From: Pseudomonas sp. WJP1
GTDB taxonomy: Bacteria > Pseudomonadota > Gammaproteobacteria > Pseudomonadales > Pseudomonadaceae
Assembly (NCBI RefSeq): GCF_028471945.1
Contig: NZ_CP110128.1
Coordinates: 3,460,501-3,524,500 of the forward strand
DNA length: 64,000 bases
Direction: 5' to 3'
Part shown: one piece after another, positions 44,393 to 53,193 of the stretch
How the letters are laid out: every line of letters starts with the position of its first letter
Position numbering within the stretch: the first letter of the stretch is position 1
Translations under genes and position numbers: made by a program
The notes under the pieces: model-generated
Seen by the model: the letters and a program-made list of their open reading frames with translations, nothing else
Database searches by the model: none
Told to the model about the DNA's origin: nothing

Positions 44393-45170
44393 ATCGTCCG
44401 CGGCCGCGCCGATGGCCTGGCCACGCCGGCACGTCGGCAAGCTGCTCGTACTGGCCTGTATCGGGTTGTGGCTGGTGTATTTCGCCCCGCAAAGCCCGGT
44501 GCTCAATGCGTTGCTGCAGTGGTCACCCGCCCTGGCGGCAGGTTTCGGCCAGAACATTCTGATCAGCCTGGTTGCCATCACGCTGGGTTCAGTACTGGGC
44601 TTGCTGGTGGGGGCGCTGGCGTGTTCACCCTTGCGCGTCCTGCGCTTGCCGGCGCGGATCTGGGTGCAGATCTTCCGCAACGCGCCGTGGCTGGTACTGA
44701 TTTATTTCACCACCTACGTGTTTCCGTTCGAGATCAAGGTCGGCAGCACCTATGTACCGTTCCCGGACTGGGTCAAGGTGACGATTGGCCTGGCTTTGCC
44801 GGCGAGTGCCAACGTCGCGGAAATCTTCCGTGGCGCCATTGCTTCGATCCCCAGCACCCAATGGGAGGCCGCCCGTTCGCTGGCCTTTACCCGTGGGCAG
44901 ATTTTCCGCTCGATCATCCTGCCGCAATGCTTCAAACGCATGTTGCCACCGTGGATGAACCTGTACGCGGTGATCACCATGGGGACCGCGCTGGCCTCCC
45001 TGGTGGGCGTGCACGATGTGATCGACACCGCCCAGATTGCCAGCAACACCGTCAACATGACCGGCTTCACCGTGGTGATTTACCTGAGCCTGTTGGCGCT
45101 GTTCTTCGCGTACTGCTACCCGATTTCCCGATTGACCCAACGCCTGGAGCGACGTTATGCCTTCTACTGA
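44382..45170 (+). CDS. Amino-acid ABC transporter permease 2
   Basis: 262 residues, membrane segments through the chain, with VWVQIFRNAPWLVLIY-like (RIWVQIFRNAPWLVLIYF) and the EAA loop AEIFRGAIASIPSTQWEAAR. Partner of the preceding permease. It overlaps the ATPase gene by 14 bases, so the three transporter genes are translated as a coupled set. Confidence 0.9.
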   Translation: MAIESSAAAPMAWPRRHVGKLLVLACIGLWLVYFAPQSPVLNALLQWSPALAAGFGQNILISLVAITLGSVLGLLVGALACSPLRVLRLPARIWVQIFRNAPWLVLIYFTTYVFPFEIKVGSTYVPFPDWVKVTIGLALPASANVAEIFRGAIASIPSTQWEAARSLAFTRGQIFRSIILPQCFKRMLPPWMNLYAVITMGTALASLVGVHDVIDTAQIASNTVNMTGFTVVIYLSLLALFFAYCYPISRLTQRLERRYAFY

Positions 45171-45993
45171 AACCGTCGCCGCACCCTTGGTCAGCCTGCG
45201 CGACCTGCACCTTTCGTTCGGCAGCAATCCGGTGCTCAAGGGCATCGACCTTGACGTGCACCGAGGCCAGGCCGTGTCGATCATCGGCCCGTCCGGCTCG
45301 GGCAAATCGACGATCCTGCGCTGCATCACCGGGCTCCTGCAGCCGCAGCGCGGCACGATCCGTGTCGGCACCACCGAGGTTCACACCCAGGTCCTCGAAG
45401 CCCAGCGCATCGAGTTGCGCAAGCGTGTGGGGTTTGTCTTCCAGCAGTACAACCTGTTCCCGCACTTGTCGGTGTTGGAGAACCTGGTGATTGCGCCACG
45501 CAAAGTGCTGGGGCGCAGCCGCCTCGAGGCCGAGAAAGAAGCGCGTGCCTTGCTGGCCAAAGTGCGCATGGAGCACAAGGCCGATGCCTATCCGGGACAA
45601 CTGTCCGGCGGCCAGCAACAGCGGGTGGCGATTGCCCGTGCACTGGCGATGCGCCCGGAGTTGATCCTGTTCGATGAAGTGACCTCGGCACTTGATCCGG
45701 AAACCGTCGGCGAGGTGCTGACGGTGATCCGCGAGTTGACCGAAGAGGGCATGACCTGCGTGCTGGTCACCCACGAGATGCGCTTCGCCGAAGAGATCAG
45801 CGACATCGTCTACTTCACCGAAAACGGCGTGATCGTCGAGCACGGCAGCGCCGCACAGATTTTCCAGCACCCGACCAGTGAGCGCACCCAGGAATTCCTG
45901 CGTCATGCCTTGGGTGATCCGGGGCGCCGTCCTGCCGTCGCCAACGACCCTTATCTGCTGACCAACCTGGGTCGCTACAGCTTGTCCGTCTAA
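45157..45993 (+). CDS. Amino-acid ABC transporter ATP-binding protein
   Basis: 278 residues. Walker A GPSGSGKST, Q-loop VFQQYNLFPHLSVLENL, signature LSGGQQQRVAIARALA, Walker B LILFDEVTSALDPE and the H-loop LVTHEMRFAEE are all intact. Matches the GlnQ/HisP class. The ~25 residues after the last conserved part (PAVANDPYLLTNLGRYSLSV) are an unusual tail. Confidence 0.92.
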   Translation: MPSTETVAAPLVSLRDLHLSFGSNPVLKGIDLDVHRGQAVSIIGPSGSGKSTILRCITGLLQPQRGTIRVGTTEVHTQVLEAQRIELRKRVGFVFQQYNLFPHLSVLENLVIAPRKVLGRSRLEAEKEARALLAKVRMEHKADAYPGQLSGGQQQRVAIARALAMRPELILFDEVTSALDPETVGEVLTVIRELTEEGMTCVLVTHEMRFAEEISDIVYFTENGVIVEHGSAAQIFQHPTSERTQEFLRHALGDPGRRPAVANDPYLLTNLGRYSLSV

Positions 45994-46010
45994 TACCGAG
46001 GAGCCTGTTC

Positions 46011-46607
46011 ATGAGTACCGAAAACCGTGCCGCCGTCATCGAGGATTTCCTGAAGAAAATCCGCGTCATCAATCAACGTGGCGTCGACCGTGCCGCGCTG
46101 GTGGAAATCGTTGGCTTGCTCGAAACCCTGGCCGAGCGCCGCGATCTGTTCAATTTCGACGCGTTCCCTGCACCGGTGCCGGGGCAGGGCAGCACTGCGT
46201 TTCGCTACCGTCTGAATGACGACGGCGACACGCCGACGCTGTACCTGAACTCGTTGTTGCCGGGCAAAAGCACCATCCCCCACAACCACGAAACCTGGGC
46301 GATCATCAGTGCTGTCGAGGGCCAGGAGATCAACTACGTCTACCGCCGTGACGACGAAGGTCGCGAGCCTGGTTTCACCACCTTGCATCTGGAAAAGGAA
46401 GTGATCGTGCAACCCGGCACGTCGATCTCGTTCCTGGGCGAAGACCTGCACGGCATACGTGTCGAAGGCGAGCAGGCGACCCTGCATTTCCACCTCTATG
46501 GCCTGCCGCTGGAGTCGCTCAATGGCCGCTACGGTGTCGAGGCGGACGGGCGCATTCTCAATTACAACGCCTCGCAAATGGCGCCGTCGATCAAGGCCTA
46601 CACATGA
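46011..46607 (+). CDS. Cysteine dioxygenase-like cupin
   Basis: 198 residues. The cupin Fe-site motifs are PHNHETWAIISAVEGQEINY and GEDLHGIRVEG, with metal-ligand histidines in the HNH and LHG contexts. The family covers cysteine dioxygenase and mercaptopropionate dioxygenases, which oxidise thiols to sulfinic acids. Placement behind an amino-acid transporter and before a rhodanese-lyase fusion supports a role in sulfur-amino-acid degradation. Confidence 0.8.
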   Translation: MSTENRAAVIEDFLKKIRVINQRGVDRAALVEIVGLLETLAERRDLFNFDAFPAPVPGQGSTAFRYRLNDDGDTPTLYLNSLLPGKSTIPHNHETWAIISAVEGQEINYVYRRDDEGREPGFTTLHLEKEVIVQPGTSISFLGEDLHGIRVEGEQATLHFHLYGLPLESLNGRYGVEADGRILNYNASQMAPSIKAYT

Positions 46608-46678
46608 TCGCCGTGCTGTTCACTTGAAGCCTGACCTACACACGCTGCTTGAATAATTTCTTTTCTGACGGGACTTCC

Positions 46679-49435
46679 ATGAGCCAGACCGTAACCCCGG
46701 GGCAATTGCAGCAATGGCTGTTCGACGGGCAGGAAATTGCCCTGTTCGATGTGCGCGAACACGGCCAGTATGGCGAAGCCCATCTGTTTTTCGCAGTCAA
46801 CCTGCCTTATAGCCGAGTGGAGCTGGAGGTTCGGCGTCTGGCGCCAAACCTCCGGGTGCGGCTGGTGATCTATGACCAGAATGGTGGGGATGTCGCGGCA
46901 CGGTCCGCCGAGCGCCTTCAAGCACTGGGATACAGTCGCGTGCAGGTGCTCGAGGGCGGCGCCGATGGCTGGCAGGCTGCCGGGTATCAGCTGTTTGCCG
47001 GCGTGCATGTGCCGTCCAAGGCCTTTGGAGAATTGGTGGAGGAGGCCAGTCACACGCCGCATGTCACCGCCCGACAGCTAGCGCAATGGCAGCGTAGCGG
47101 CGAGCCACTGGTAGTGCTGGACGGTCGGCCGTTCGATGAATACCGCAAGATGACCATTCCCGGTTCGGTCTGCTGTCCGAATGGCGAGCTGGGCTATCGC
47201 GTACAGGATCTGGTGCCCGACGACAGCACGCCGATCGTGGTCAATTGCGCAGGTCGAACCCGCAGCATCATCGGCGCCCAGACCCTGATCAACCTGGGTG
47301 TGAAAAACCCGGTCTACGCCCTGGAAAACGGTACACAGGGCTGGTATCTGGAAGATTTCCAGCTGGAGCACGGCAGCACCCGTCGTTATGCCGATGAGGT
47401 GTCATCGACAAACTTGCCGCAACAGCGCCTCGCGGCGTCACAGCTTGCGGCAAAGGTCGGGGTGAAAAGCGTTACGGCCGCTCAGGTCGAGCAGTGGGCC
47501 GGGGAGGCCGCACGCAGCCTGTTTCTCTGTGATGTGCGCACCGCCGAAGAGTTTGCCGCCGGTAGCCTACCCGGAGCGCAACACACTCCAGGTGGACAGT
47601 TGATCCAGGCCACCGACCTGTACATCGGCGTTCGCCAGGCGCGGCTGGTGTTGATCGACAGCGATGGCGTACGGGCACCGATCGTTGCCAGTTGGCTTCG
47701 GCAGCTGGGGCATGAGGCTTACGTGCTGGCGGGCGGGGTGAGCAGCGGCCTGGCGTTGCCAGTGGCTGATGGAGTGACGTATGACGCGTTGCCATCGATC
47801 ACGGCGCAGTCCCTGAGCGACGCATTGAAGGATAACGCGGTGGCGCTGATTGATCTGCGCCCAAGCATGAGCTACCGCAAAGCCCATATCGCCGGCTCGC
47901 GCTGGTCGATCCGTTCGCTGCTGGCCGATGAAGTGACCGCTGAGTCGCGACCTTTGGTGTTGCTGGCCGATGACCCGCGGTTGGCGGCTTTCGCGGCGCA
48001 GGCGCTGCCAGGCACACAGCGCACGCAAGCCCGCTGGCTGGACGGTGGACTCGATGCCTGGCGTACGGCGGGATTTGCCGTGCAGGAGGGCGCCAATACA
48101 CCTCCCGACGACCAGTGCATCGACTTCCTGTTCTTTACCCATGATCGTCACGCCGGAAACAAGGAGGCGGCGCGTCAGTACCTGGCCTGGGAAAACGGCT
48201 TGTTGGCGCAGATGAGTGCAGACGAAATCGCCAGTCTCAAGCCTCTGCGCGCGCCGTCGCAAGCGCTCGATGATGCACGGGTCCGTACCCGACTGGTGCA
48301 CGCGGCGCGAACCGAAAAGGGCAGTGGCAGTCGGGGCGTCAACGTGCCGGTCAGCCGTTTGAGCACGGTACTGTTCGACAACCTGGCGCAAATGCGCGAC
48401 GCCCGCGCTCGGCGCGATAGCGAACGTGTCCTGAGCTATGGCGCCCGGGGCAACCCGACGGCGTTTGCCCTGGAAGACCTGGTGACGGAGCTGGAGGGCG
48501 GTTACCGTACCCGTCTGTTCGGCACCGGGCTGGCGGCGGTGGCGCAAACGTTCCTGGCCTACCTGCGGCCCGGCGATCATGTGCTGATCACTGACGCGGT
48601 GTACGCCCCCGTACGGCGCCTGGCCCGTGAGCTGCTTGAGCCGTTCGGCATCCAGGTCAGCTACTTCGCGCCTGACGGCAGCGACCTGCAAGCGCAACTG
48701 CAAGCCAACACCAGAATGGTCTACACCGAAGTGCCCGGCTCCTTGCTGTATGAACTTGGCGACCTGCCGGCCATCGCCGCGTTGTGCAAACCACGGGGCA
48801 TCCTGCTGGCCGTGGACAACACCTGGGGCTCGGGTTACCTGTACCGGCCACTGGCACTGGGTGCGGACATCTCGATCATGGCATTGACCAAGTACCTGTG
48901 CGGTCACAGTGACGTGGTCATGGGCAGCGTTTGCACCCGGCAAGACGTCTGGCAGCCGCTGGCATCCATGAGCGACACCTTCGGTATCGCTGTCAGCCCC
49001 GACGACGCCTATCTGGTGCTGCGCGGTGCACGAACCCTGGCGCCACGCCTGGAGGTTCACGAACGCCAGGCCCTGGAAATCGCTCATTGGCTGCAGGCGC
49101 AACCCCAGGTGAAGCATGTGTTCCACCCCGCGCTGCCTGAGCACCCCAATCACGCACTGTGGCGACGGGACTTCAAGGGCAGCAACGGTTTGCTGTCCTT
49201 TGAGTTGCATAATGCCGACGCAAGCGGTGTCGAGCGTTTTATCGACGCGCTGCAAGTGTTCGGCCTGGGGGCTTCCTGGGGCGGCTACGAAAGCCTGATA
49301 ACGGTTGCTGACACGAAGGATCGCAACAGCGCCGCTGATCGCCTGTTGAATCCGGTGCTGCGATTGCACATCGGGCTTGAGGATGTCGCGGCGTTGCTTG
49401 AGGATTTGCAGCGGGGTTTTGCCGCTCTGGGGTAA
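46679..49435 (+). CDS. Four rhodanese modules fused to a cystathionine beta-lyase-like PLP enzyme
   Basis: 918 residues, ATG at 46679 (a TTG at 46649 is less likely). Four rhodanese-like repeats occupy about 1-490: module 1 has VIYDQNGGDVAARSAERL without a Cys; module 2 has the active-site loop NCAGRTRS with Cys190; module 3 has VLIDSDGVRAPIV and module 4 VLLADDPRLAAF, both without Cys. From about 515 a Cys/Met-metabolism PLP enzyme follows: VHAARTEKGSGSRGVNVPVS, YGARGNPTAFALEDLV, VDNTWGSGYLYRPLALGADI, MALTKYLCGHSDVVMG with the PLP Lys738. In other pseudomonads I expect two separate genes here. It would cleave a thioether and move the sulfane sulfur, an inference. Confidence 0.85.
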   Translation: MSQTVTPGQLQQWLFDGQEIALFDVREHGQYGEAHLFFAVNLPYSRVELEVRRLAPNLRVRLVIYDQNGGDVAARSAERLQALGYSRVQVLEGGADGWQAAGYQLFAGVHVPSKAFGELVEEASHTPHVTARQLAQWQRSGEPLVVLDGRPFDEYRKMTIPGSVCCPNGELGYRVQDLVPDDSTPIVVNCAGRTRSIIGAQTLINLGVKNPVYALENGTQGWYLEDFQLEHGSTRRYADEVSSTNLPQQRLAASQLAAKVGVKSVTAAQVEQWAGEAARSLFLCDVRTAEEFAAGSLPGAQHTPGGQLIQATDLYIGVRQARLVLIDSDGVRAPIVASWLRQLGHEAYVLAGGVSSGLALPVADGVTYDALPSITAQSLSDALKDNAVALIDLRPSMSYRKAHIAGSRWSIRSLLADEVTAESRPLVLLADDPRLAAFAAQALPGTQRTQARWLDGGLDAWRTAGFAVQEGANTPPDDQCIDFLFFTHDRHAGNKEAARQYLAWENGLLAQMSADEIASLKPLRAPSQALDDARVRTRLVHAARTEKGSGSRGVNVPVSRLSTVLFDNLAQMRDARARRDSERVLSYGARGNPTAFALEDLVTELEGGYRTRLFGTGLAAVAQTFLAYLRPGDHVLITDAVYAPVRRLARELLEPFGIQVSYFAPDGSDLQAQLQANTRMVYTEVPGSLLYELGDLPAIAALCKPRGILLAVDNTWGSGYLYRPLALGADISIMALTKYLCGHSDVVMGSVCTRQDVWQPLASMSDTFGIAVSPDDAYLVLRGARTLAPRLEVHERQALEIAHWLQAQPQVKHVFHPALPEHPNHALWRRDFKGSNGLLSFELHNADASGVERFIDALQVFGLGASWGGYESLITVADTKDRNSAADRLLNPVLRLHIGLEDVAALLEDLQRGFAALG

Positions 49436-49501
49436 AACCGAGAGGCAGGGGGCGAATGGCGAAAGCATCGCCGCCATCCGCGCCCATTGTGCCTGCCGTG
49501 T

Positions 49502-50290
49502 CTATTGGCTGGAGCGAACAGCCCCGCCATCGATCAGCAGGTTCTGCCCGGTCAGGTAGCCCGCGTGACTGCTACAAACGAAGGCGCAAAGTGCGCCGAA
49601 CTCTTCGGGGGAGCCGAAGCGTTTAGCCGGAATTTCGCTTCGGCATCCGTCGAGGAATGCCTCACTGTCCTGCCCCGACTCCTGGGCGGCAGCGACCAGG
49701 TTGTCACGCAGTCGGTCGGTATCGAACGAGCCTGGTTGCAGGTTGTTGATCGTCACATTGCGACTGGCAAGGTTTTCTTGCCGGGCAAGCCCTGCGATAA
49801 ACCCCGTCAGGCCGCTGCGCGCGCCATTGGACAGGCCGAGGCTCTCGATCGGCGACTTCACCGCGCTCGAGGTGATGTTGATGATGCGGCCAAATCCGCG
49901 TGACGCCATGCCGTCCACCGTTGCCTTGATCAACTCGATGGGGGTGAGCATGTTGGCATCCAGCGCCTTGAGCCAGGCGTCGCGGTTCCATTCGCGGAAA
50001 TCCCCGGGGGGCGGGCCTCCGGCGTTGTTGATCAGGATATCGAAATGCCCATGGGCTGCGAGGGCAGCCGCACGCCCCTCGGGCGTTGAGATGTCGCCGG
50101 CGATGGCGATGACCGTCACTTCAGGGTTGATCGCCCTGAGCTGGCGGGCTGTTTCATTCAGCGCCGGTTCGCCCCGGGCGGTGATCACCACGTTCACGCC
50201 TTCGCTGACCAGTGCCTGTGCGCAGGCTTTACCCAGGCCTTTGCTGGCGGCGCACACCAGCGCCCAGCGTCCTGCTATTCCAAGATTCAT
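49502..50290 (-). CDS. SDR-family protein with atypical active site
   Basis: 262 residues from the ATG at 50290 (AGGAACACACGC before it). SDR fold with NLGIAGRWALVCAASKGLGK at the nucleotide site, where the usual TGxxxGxG is altered to CAASKGLG, then INNAGGPPPGDF and IINITSSAVKSPIESLGLSN. The catalytic YxxxK is not there; the corresponding place reads LGLSNGARSG. The ending GYLTGQNLLIDGGAVRSSQ is normal. It may use different catalytic residues or bind without the standard reaction. It is convergent with the rhodanese-lyase gene. Confidence 0.8.
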   Translation of the reverse strand: MNLGIAGRWALVCAASKGLGKACAQALVSEGVNVVITARGEPALNETARQLRAINPEVTVIAIAGDISTPEGRAAALAAHGHFDILINNAGGPPPGDFREWNRDAWLKALDANMLTPIELIKATVDGMASRGFGRIINITSSAVKSPIESLGLSNGARSGLTGFIAGLARQENLASRNVTINNLQPGSFDTDRLRDNLVAAAQESGQDSEAFLDGCRSEIPAKRFGSPEEFGALCAFVCSSHAGYLTGQNLLIDGGAVRSSQ

Positions 50291-50339
50291 GCGTGTGTTC
50301 CTGAAAGATAAAAGTTCAAGGAAAAGGGCCAATACTGTT

Positions 50340-50580
50340 TTGTATAGGCATTGAGGGCATATCCATTGCTGCGGTAACGGCCACTTATGGTTTCGCCCTT
50401 ACGGCGACTCCCTTTTTCAAACGCCGGAGTGCCGGCCCAGCAAAAAGTAAGCAAAAGGCTTTGCCCCACTACTCGGTGCCTCGCTGTGGCTCGGCATGCC
50501 CTCTCTCCGGCATTGCTCCGTGGGTCGCCCAAATCCAAAGCCAAAGCGAGGCAGCCTTAAAGCCGACCTGATCTTTTCCA
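50340..50580 (-). repeat. Pseudomonas intergenic repeat, copy 2 (inverted)
   Basis: Reading the minus strand, the blocks TCAGGTCGGCTTTAAGG, GAGGGCATGCCGAGCC, AGTCGCCGTAAGGGCGAAAC and GGCCGTTACCGCAGCAATGG occur in the same order as in copy 1 at the left end of the window. Identity is high over the blocks, lower between them. Copies are inverted relative to each other and about 50 kb apart. Confidence 0.7.
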
Positions 50581-50596
50581 GGCATCCCAATCACTT

Positions 50597-50684
50597 GTAG
50601 GAGCCAGGCTTGCCGGCGAACCAGACGCTGCGGTGTATCTGTTGTACCGCGTTATCCTTCTTCGCCGGCAGCCTGGCTCCTACA
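50597..50684. repeat. REP/BIME-type inverted pair
   Basis: TGTAGGAGCCAGGCTTGCCG at 50597 is answered by the reverse complement CGCCGGCAGCCTGGCTCCTACA ending at 50684; the arms are about 24 bases with one mismatch/indel. This is the REP arrangement seen in many Pseudomonas intergenic regions. The sequence right after it, to 50730, repeats the first 50 bases of the window directly. Confidence 0.65.
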
Positions 50685-50740
50685 GGGGAAGGCGGACAGC
50701 CCTGCAATCAGGTCGGCTTTAAGGCCGCTTTGGGGTCTAG

Positions 50741-52288
50741 TCATGCAAGATCCACCGTCGCCGACGGGTTTGGCGATCGGGCAGCGATCCCCATGAAGCG
50801 CCGAACTCGCTCTCCTTCGGCATCGCAGAGGATGGTGTCAGGTGCGGCATCGAGTTGGATATTGCCGTTCTCCATGAAGATCACCCGATCGGAGATCGAC
50901 ATGGCGAAGTCCATTTCGTGGGTCACGATCAGCATGGTCATGCCTTCTTTGGCCAGGTCGCGGATCACGTTCAGCACGTCGTTGACCAGTTCCGGGTCGA
51001 GGGCCGAGGTCGGTTCGTCGAACAGCATGATCTGCGGCTCCATGGCCAGGGCCCGGGCGATCGCCACGCGCTGTTGCTGCCCGCCGGACAGTTGGTGCGG
51101 GTACTTGTGGGCGTGGGCCAGCAGGCCGACCTTGTCCAGCAGCGCATACGCACGATGTTCACTCAGCTCGCCCGGCTGGCCGTGGTAACGCGGTGCCAGG
51201 GTGACGTTGTCGAGGATGGTGCGGTGTGGGAACAGGTTGAAGTTCTGGAACACCATGCCGATGTGCCGCACGCCTTTGCGCAGGCGGGCGCTGTTGGGTT
51301 TGTCCGAGGCTTCGATGAATTTGTCGCCGAACAACAGGATGTCGCCGGTATCGATGCTTTCCAGGCCGTTGACCGTGCGAATCAGCGAGGTCTTGCCGGA
51401 ACCGGATGGCCCGATGATCGAGACCACCTGGCCGTAGTCGACATTCAGGTCGATACCCAGCAGCACTTTGTGCGTGCCGTAGCTCTTCTGGATGTTCTTC
51501 AGTTGCAGGATGGGCGTCGCGTTGTTGCCGGCCGCTTTGCGCGCGCTGTCGGGCAAGGCTTCGGCGCAGGCCCTGAACTTGGCCACGGCGGCGTCATCGA
51601 GGGTGTGCGGCTTGCGGAAGTTCAGGTCCAGGTAGCGCTCCAGGCGCTGCAGGAAAAAGCCGAACACGGTGACGATCAACACGTAGTAGACGCCGACCGC
51701 CGCCAGGGTTTCCATGACCAGGAAGTTGGTGGCATAGAGGCGTTGGCCGACCGTGAGGATTTCGGTCAGGGAGATCACCGAGACCAGCGATGTCAGCTTG
51801 ACCACCGTGATGTATTCATTGATCAGGGTCGGCAGCGAGATACGGAAAGCCTGGGGGATCACGATCAGGCGCTGCATGCCGAACAGGCCGACACCCAGGG
51901 CGCGTCCGGCCTCCTTTTGCCCCTTGGCCACGGAGATCAGTCCGCCACGGTGGATTTCCGCCATGTACGCCGCTTCCGTGACCACCAGGGCCAGCAAACC
52001 TGAGTAGAAGGGGTTGGACAGGATCGGCCCGCTGCCGGGAAACAGCTGCGGCAAGTTGTAGACGAAGACCACCAGCACCAGCAGCGGGATGCTGCGGAAG
52101 AACCAGATATAGACCGCTGCGGGAATGCGCAGCAAAGGCGAGTGGGACAGCTTGGCCGTGGCCAGGACAAAGCCCAGCAGCATGCCGATGAACCAGGCCA
52201 GGGCACTGAGCTGGACTACCGTAACGCAGGCCTTCCAGAAGTCCGGCAGGGAGAACAGGGATAAGAAATACGACCAATCGAATTGCAT
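50741..52288 (-). CDS. Fused amino-acid ABC transporter permease and ATPase
   Basis: 515 residues in one frame. Residues 1-230 are a HisMQ-type permease (TVVQLSALAWFIGMLLGFVL, VYIWFFRSIPLLVLVVFVYN, EAA loop AEIHRGGLISVAKGQKEAGR). A linker around 235-260 leads to a GlnQ-type ATPase with Walker A GPSGSGKTS, signature LSGGQQQRVAIARALA, Walker B IMLFDEPTSALDPE and VTHEMDFAM. The fusion means only one permease type, so the core is a homodimer. It is the last gene of a minus-strand operon, downstream of its binding protein across a strong stem-loop. Confidence 0.92.
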   Translation of the reverse strand: MQFDWSYFLSLFSLPDFWKACVTVVQLSALAWFIGMLLGFVLATAKLSHSPLLRIPAAVYIWFFRSIPLLVLVVFVYNLPQLFPGSGPILSNPFYSGLLALVVTEAAYMAEIHRGGLISVAKGQKEAGRALGVGLFGMQRLIVIPQAFRISLPTLINEYITVVKLTSLVSVISLTEILTVGQRLYATNFLVMETLAAVGVYYVLIVTVFGFFLQRLERYLDLNFRKPHTLDDAAVAKFRACAEALPDSARKAAGNNATPILQLKNIQKSYGTHKVLLGIDLNVDYGQVVSIIGPSGSGKTSLIRTVNGLESIDTGDILLFGDKFIEASDKPNSARLRKGVRHIGMVFQNFNLFPHRTILDNVTLAPRYHGQPGELSEHRAYALLDKVGLLAHAHKYPHQLSGGQQQRVAIARALAMEPQIMLFDEPTSALDPELVNDVLNVIRDLAKEGMTMLIVTHEMDFAMSISDRVIFMENGNIQLDAAPDTILCDAEGERVRRFMGIAARSPNPSATVDLA

Positions 52289-52299
52289 GGGGCACCTCG

Positions 52300-52329
52300 A
52301 TCTGCCGCCCCCGTGCAGGGGAGGCAGAT
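52300..52329 (-). other. Stem-loop between binding-protein and permease genes
   Basis: ATCTGCC (52300-52306) pairs with GGCAGAT (52323-52329), continued by CCCC/GGGG around a GTGCA loop. It lies just after the stop of the binding-protein gene on the minus strand. Such intercistronic hairpins often protect the upstream mRNA so the periplasmic protein is made in excess of the membrane parts. Confidence 0.55.
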
Positions 52330-52352
52330 GACCAGACTACAAGGACAGGTTC

Positions 52353-53147
52353 TTAGTTTGCGGTCGGTTCTTCCAGGCCATACTTGCTGAGGATGGCTGC
52401 GTACTCACCGCTCTTCTTGATTTCCTCGAAGGCCTTTTGCACGGCCTGGAAGGTTTCGTCGTTACCCTTCTTGACGAAGATGCCCAGGGTTTGCTGGTAA
52501 ATCGGGTGCTCGGTGGTGATCACTACCCGGCCATTGGTCTTTTCCGCGATCATTTTTGCGGCACCGGCGATTTCAACCTGGGCCTGGATGTTTTTCGACA
52601 ACAGGGCTTGGGTCACTTCCGGCGCCGAGGGGTATTCGCTGACGGTGATGGCGCCTTTGTTGTTGGGCACACAGTATTCATCGGACAGCTTCCTGAATTC
52701 CTTGACCCAGGTCGTGCCCTGTTCCAGGCCGAGCTTCAAGCCGCACAGGTCTTCAGGCTTTTTCGCATTGATCTCGCTGCCCTTGGGCACCATGACCGAG
52801 GCGCCGGTGTTGGCATAGGCGATGGTCTGGGCCTGGGTCTGGCGCTCCGGGGTGATGTACATGCCGGAAATGATTGCGTCGTACTTGCCGGAGTTCAAAC
52901 CGAGGATCAGGCTCGGGAACTTGGTGTCGACGAACTCCACCTTGGCGTTCATGTGCTTGGCCAGCGCCGCTGCCACTTCGGGGTCCGAACCCACTACGTT
53001 CTTGTCCTTGTCATAGGACTCGAAAGGCGGGTAGGTGATTTCCATGCCGACCTTGAAGGTGTCTGACGCGGCCATGCTCACTGAGGCGGCGAGCATGCCG
53101 GCGGCCAATACAGCCAGGCCCAACAGGTTTTTCTTGTTGTTTTTCAT
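52353..53147 (-). CDS. Amino-acid ABC transporter substrate-binding protein
   Basis: 264 residues. Signal peptide: KNLLGLAVLAAGMLAASVSM-A. Mature domain SBP_bac_3: DTFKVGMEITYPPFESYDKD, SDPEVAAALAKHMNAKVEFV, LILGLNSGKYDAIISGMYIT, then LGLEQGTTWVKEF. Polar amino acid binder by family. Partner of the fused permease-ATPase and part of an operon with an oxygenase and a TIM-barrel isomerase-like gene, so the ligand is probably an unusual amino acid or derivative. Confidence 0.92.
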   Translation of the reverse strand: MKNNKKNLLGLAVLAAGMLAASVSMAASDTFKVGMEITYPPFESYDKDKNVVGSDPEVAAALAKHMNAKVEFVDTKFPSLILGLNSGKYDAIISGMYITPERQTQAQTIAYANTGASVMVPKGSEINAKKPEDLCGLKLGLEQGTTWVKEFRKLSDEYCVPNNKGAITVSEYPSAPEVTQALLSKNIQAQVEIAGAAKMIAEKTNGRVVITTEHPIYQQTLGIFVKKGNDETFQAVQKAFEEIKKSGEYAAILSKYGLEEPTAN

Positions 53148-53193
53148 TTTTTACTGACTCCGGCGTAGGTAGGGGTGTAGCTGAAAACTTCAA

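Noticed and set aside
47567..49477. A 636-codon minus-strand open frame
   Set aside because: Antisense to the rhodanese-lyase gene; high GC alone explains its length.
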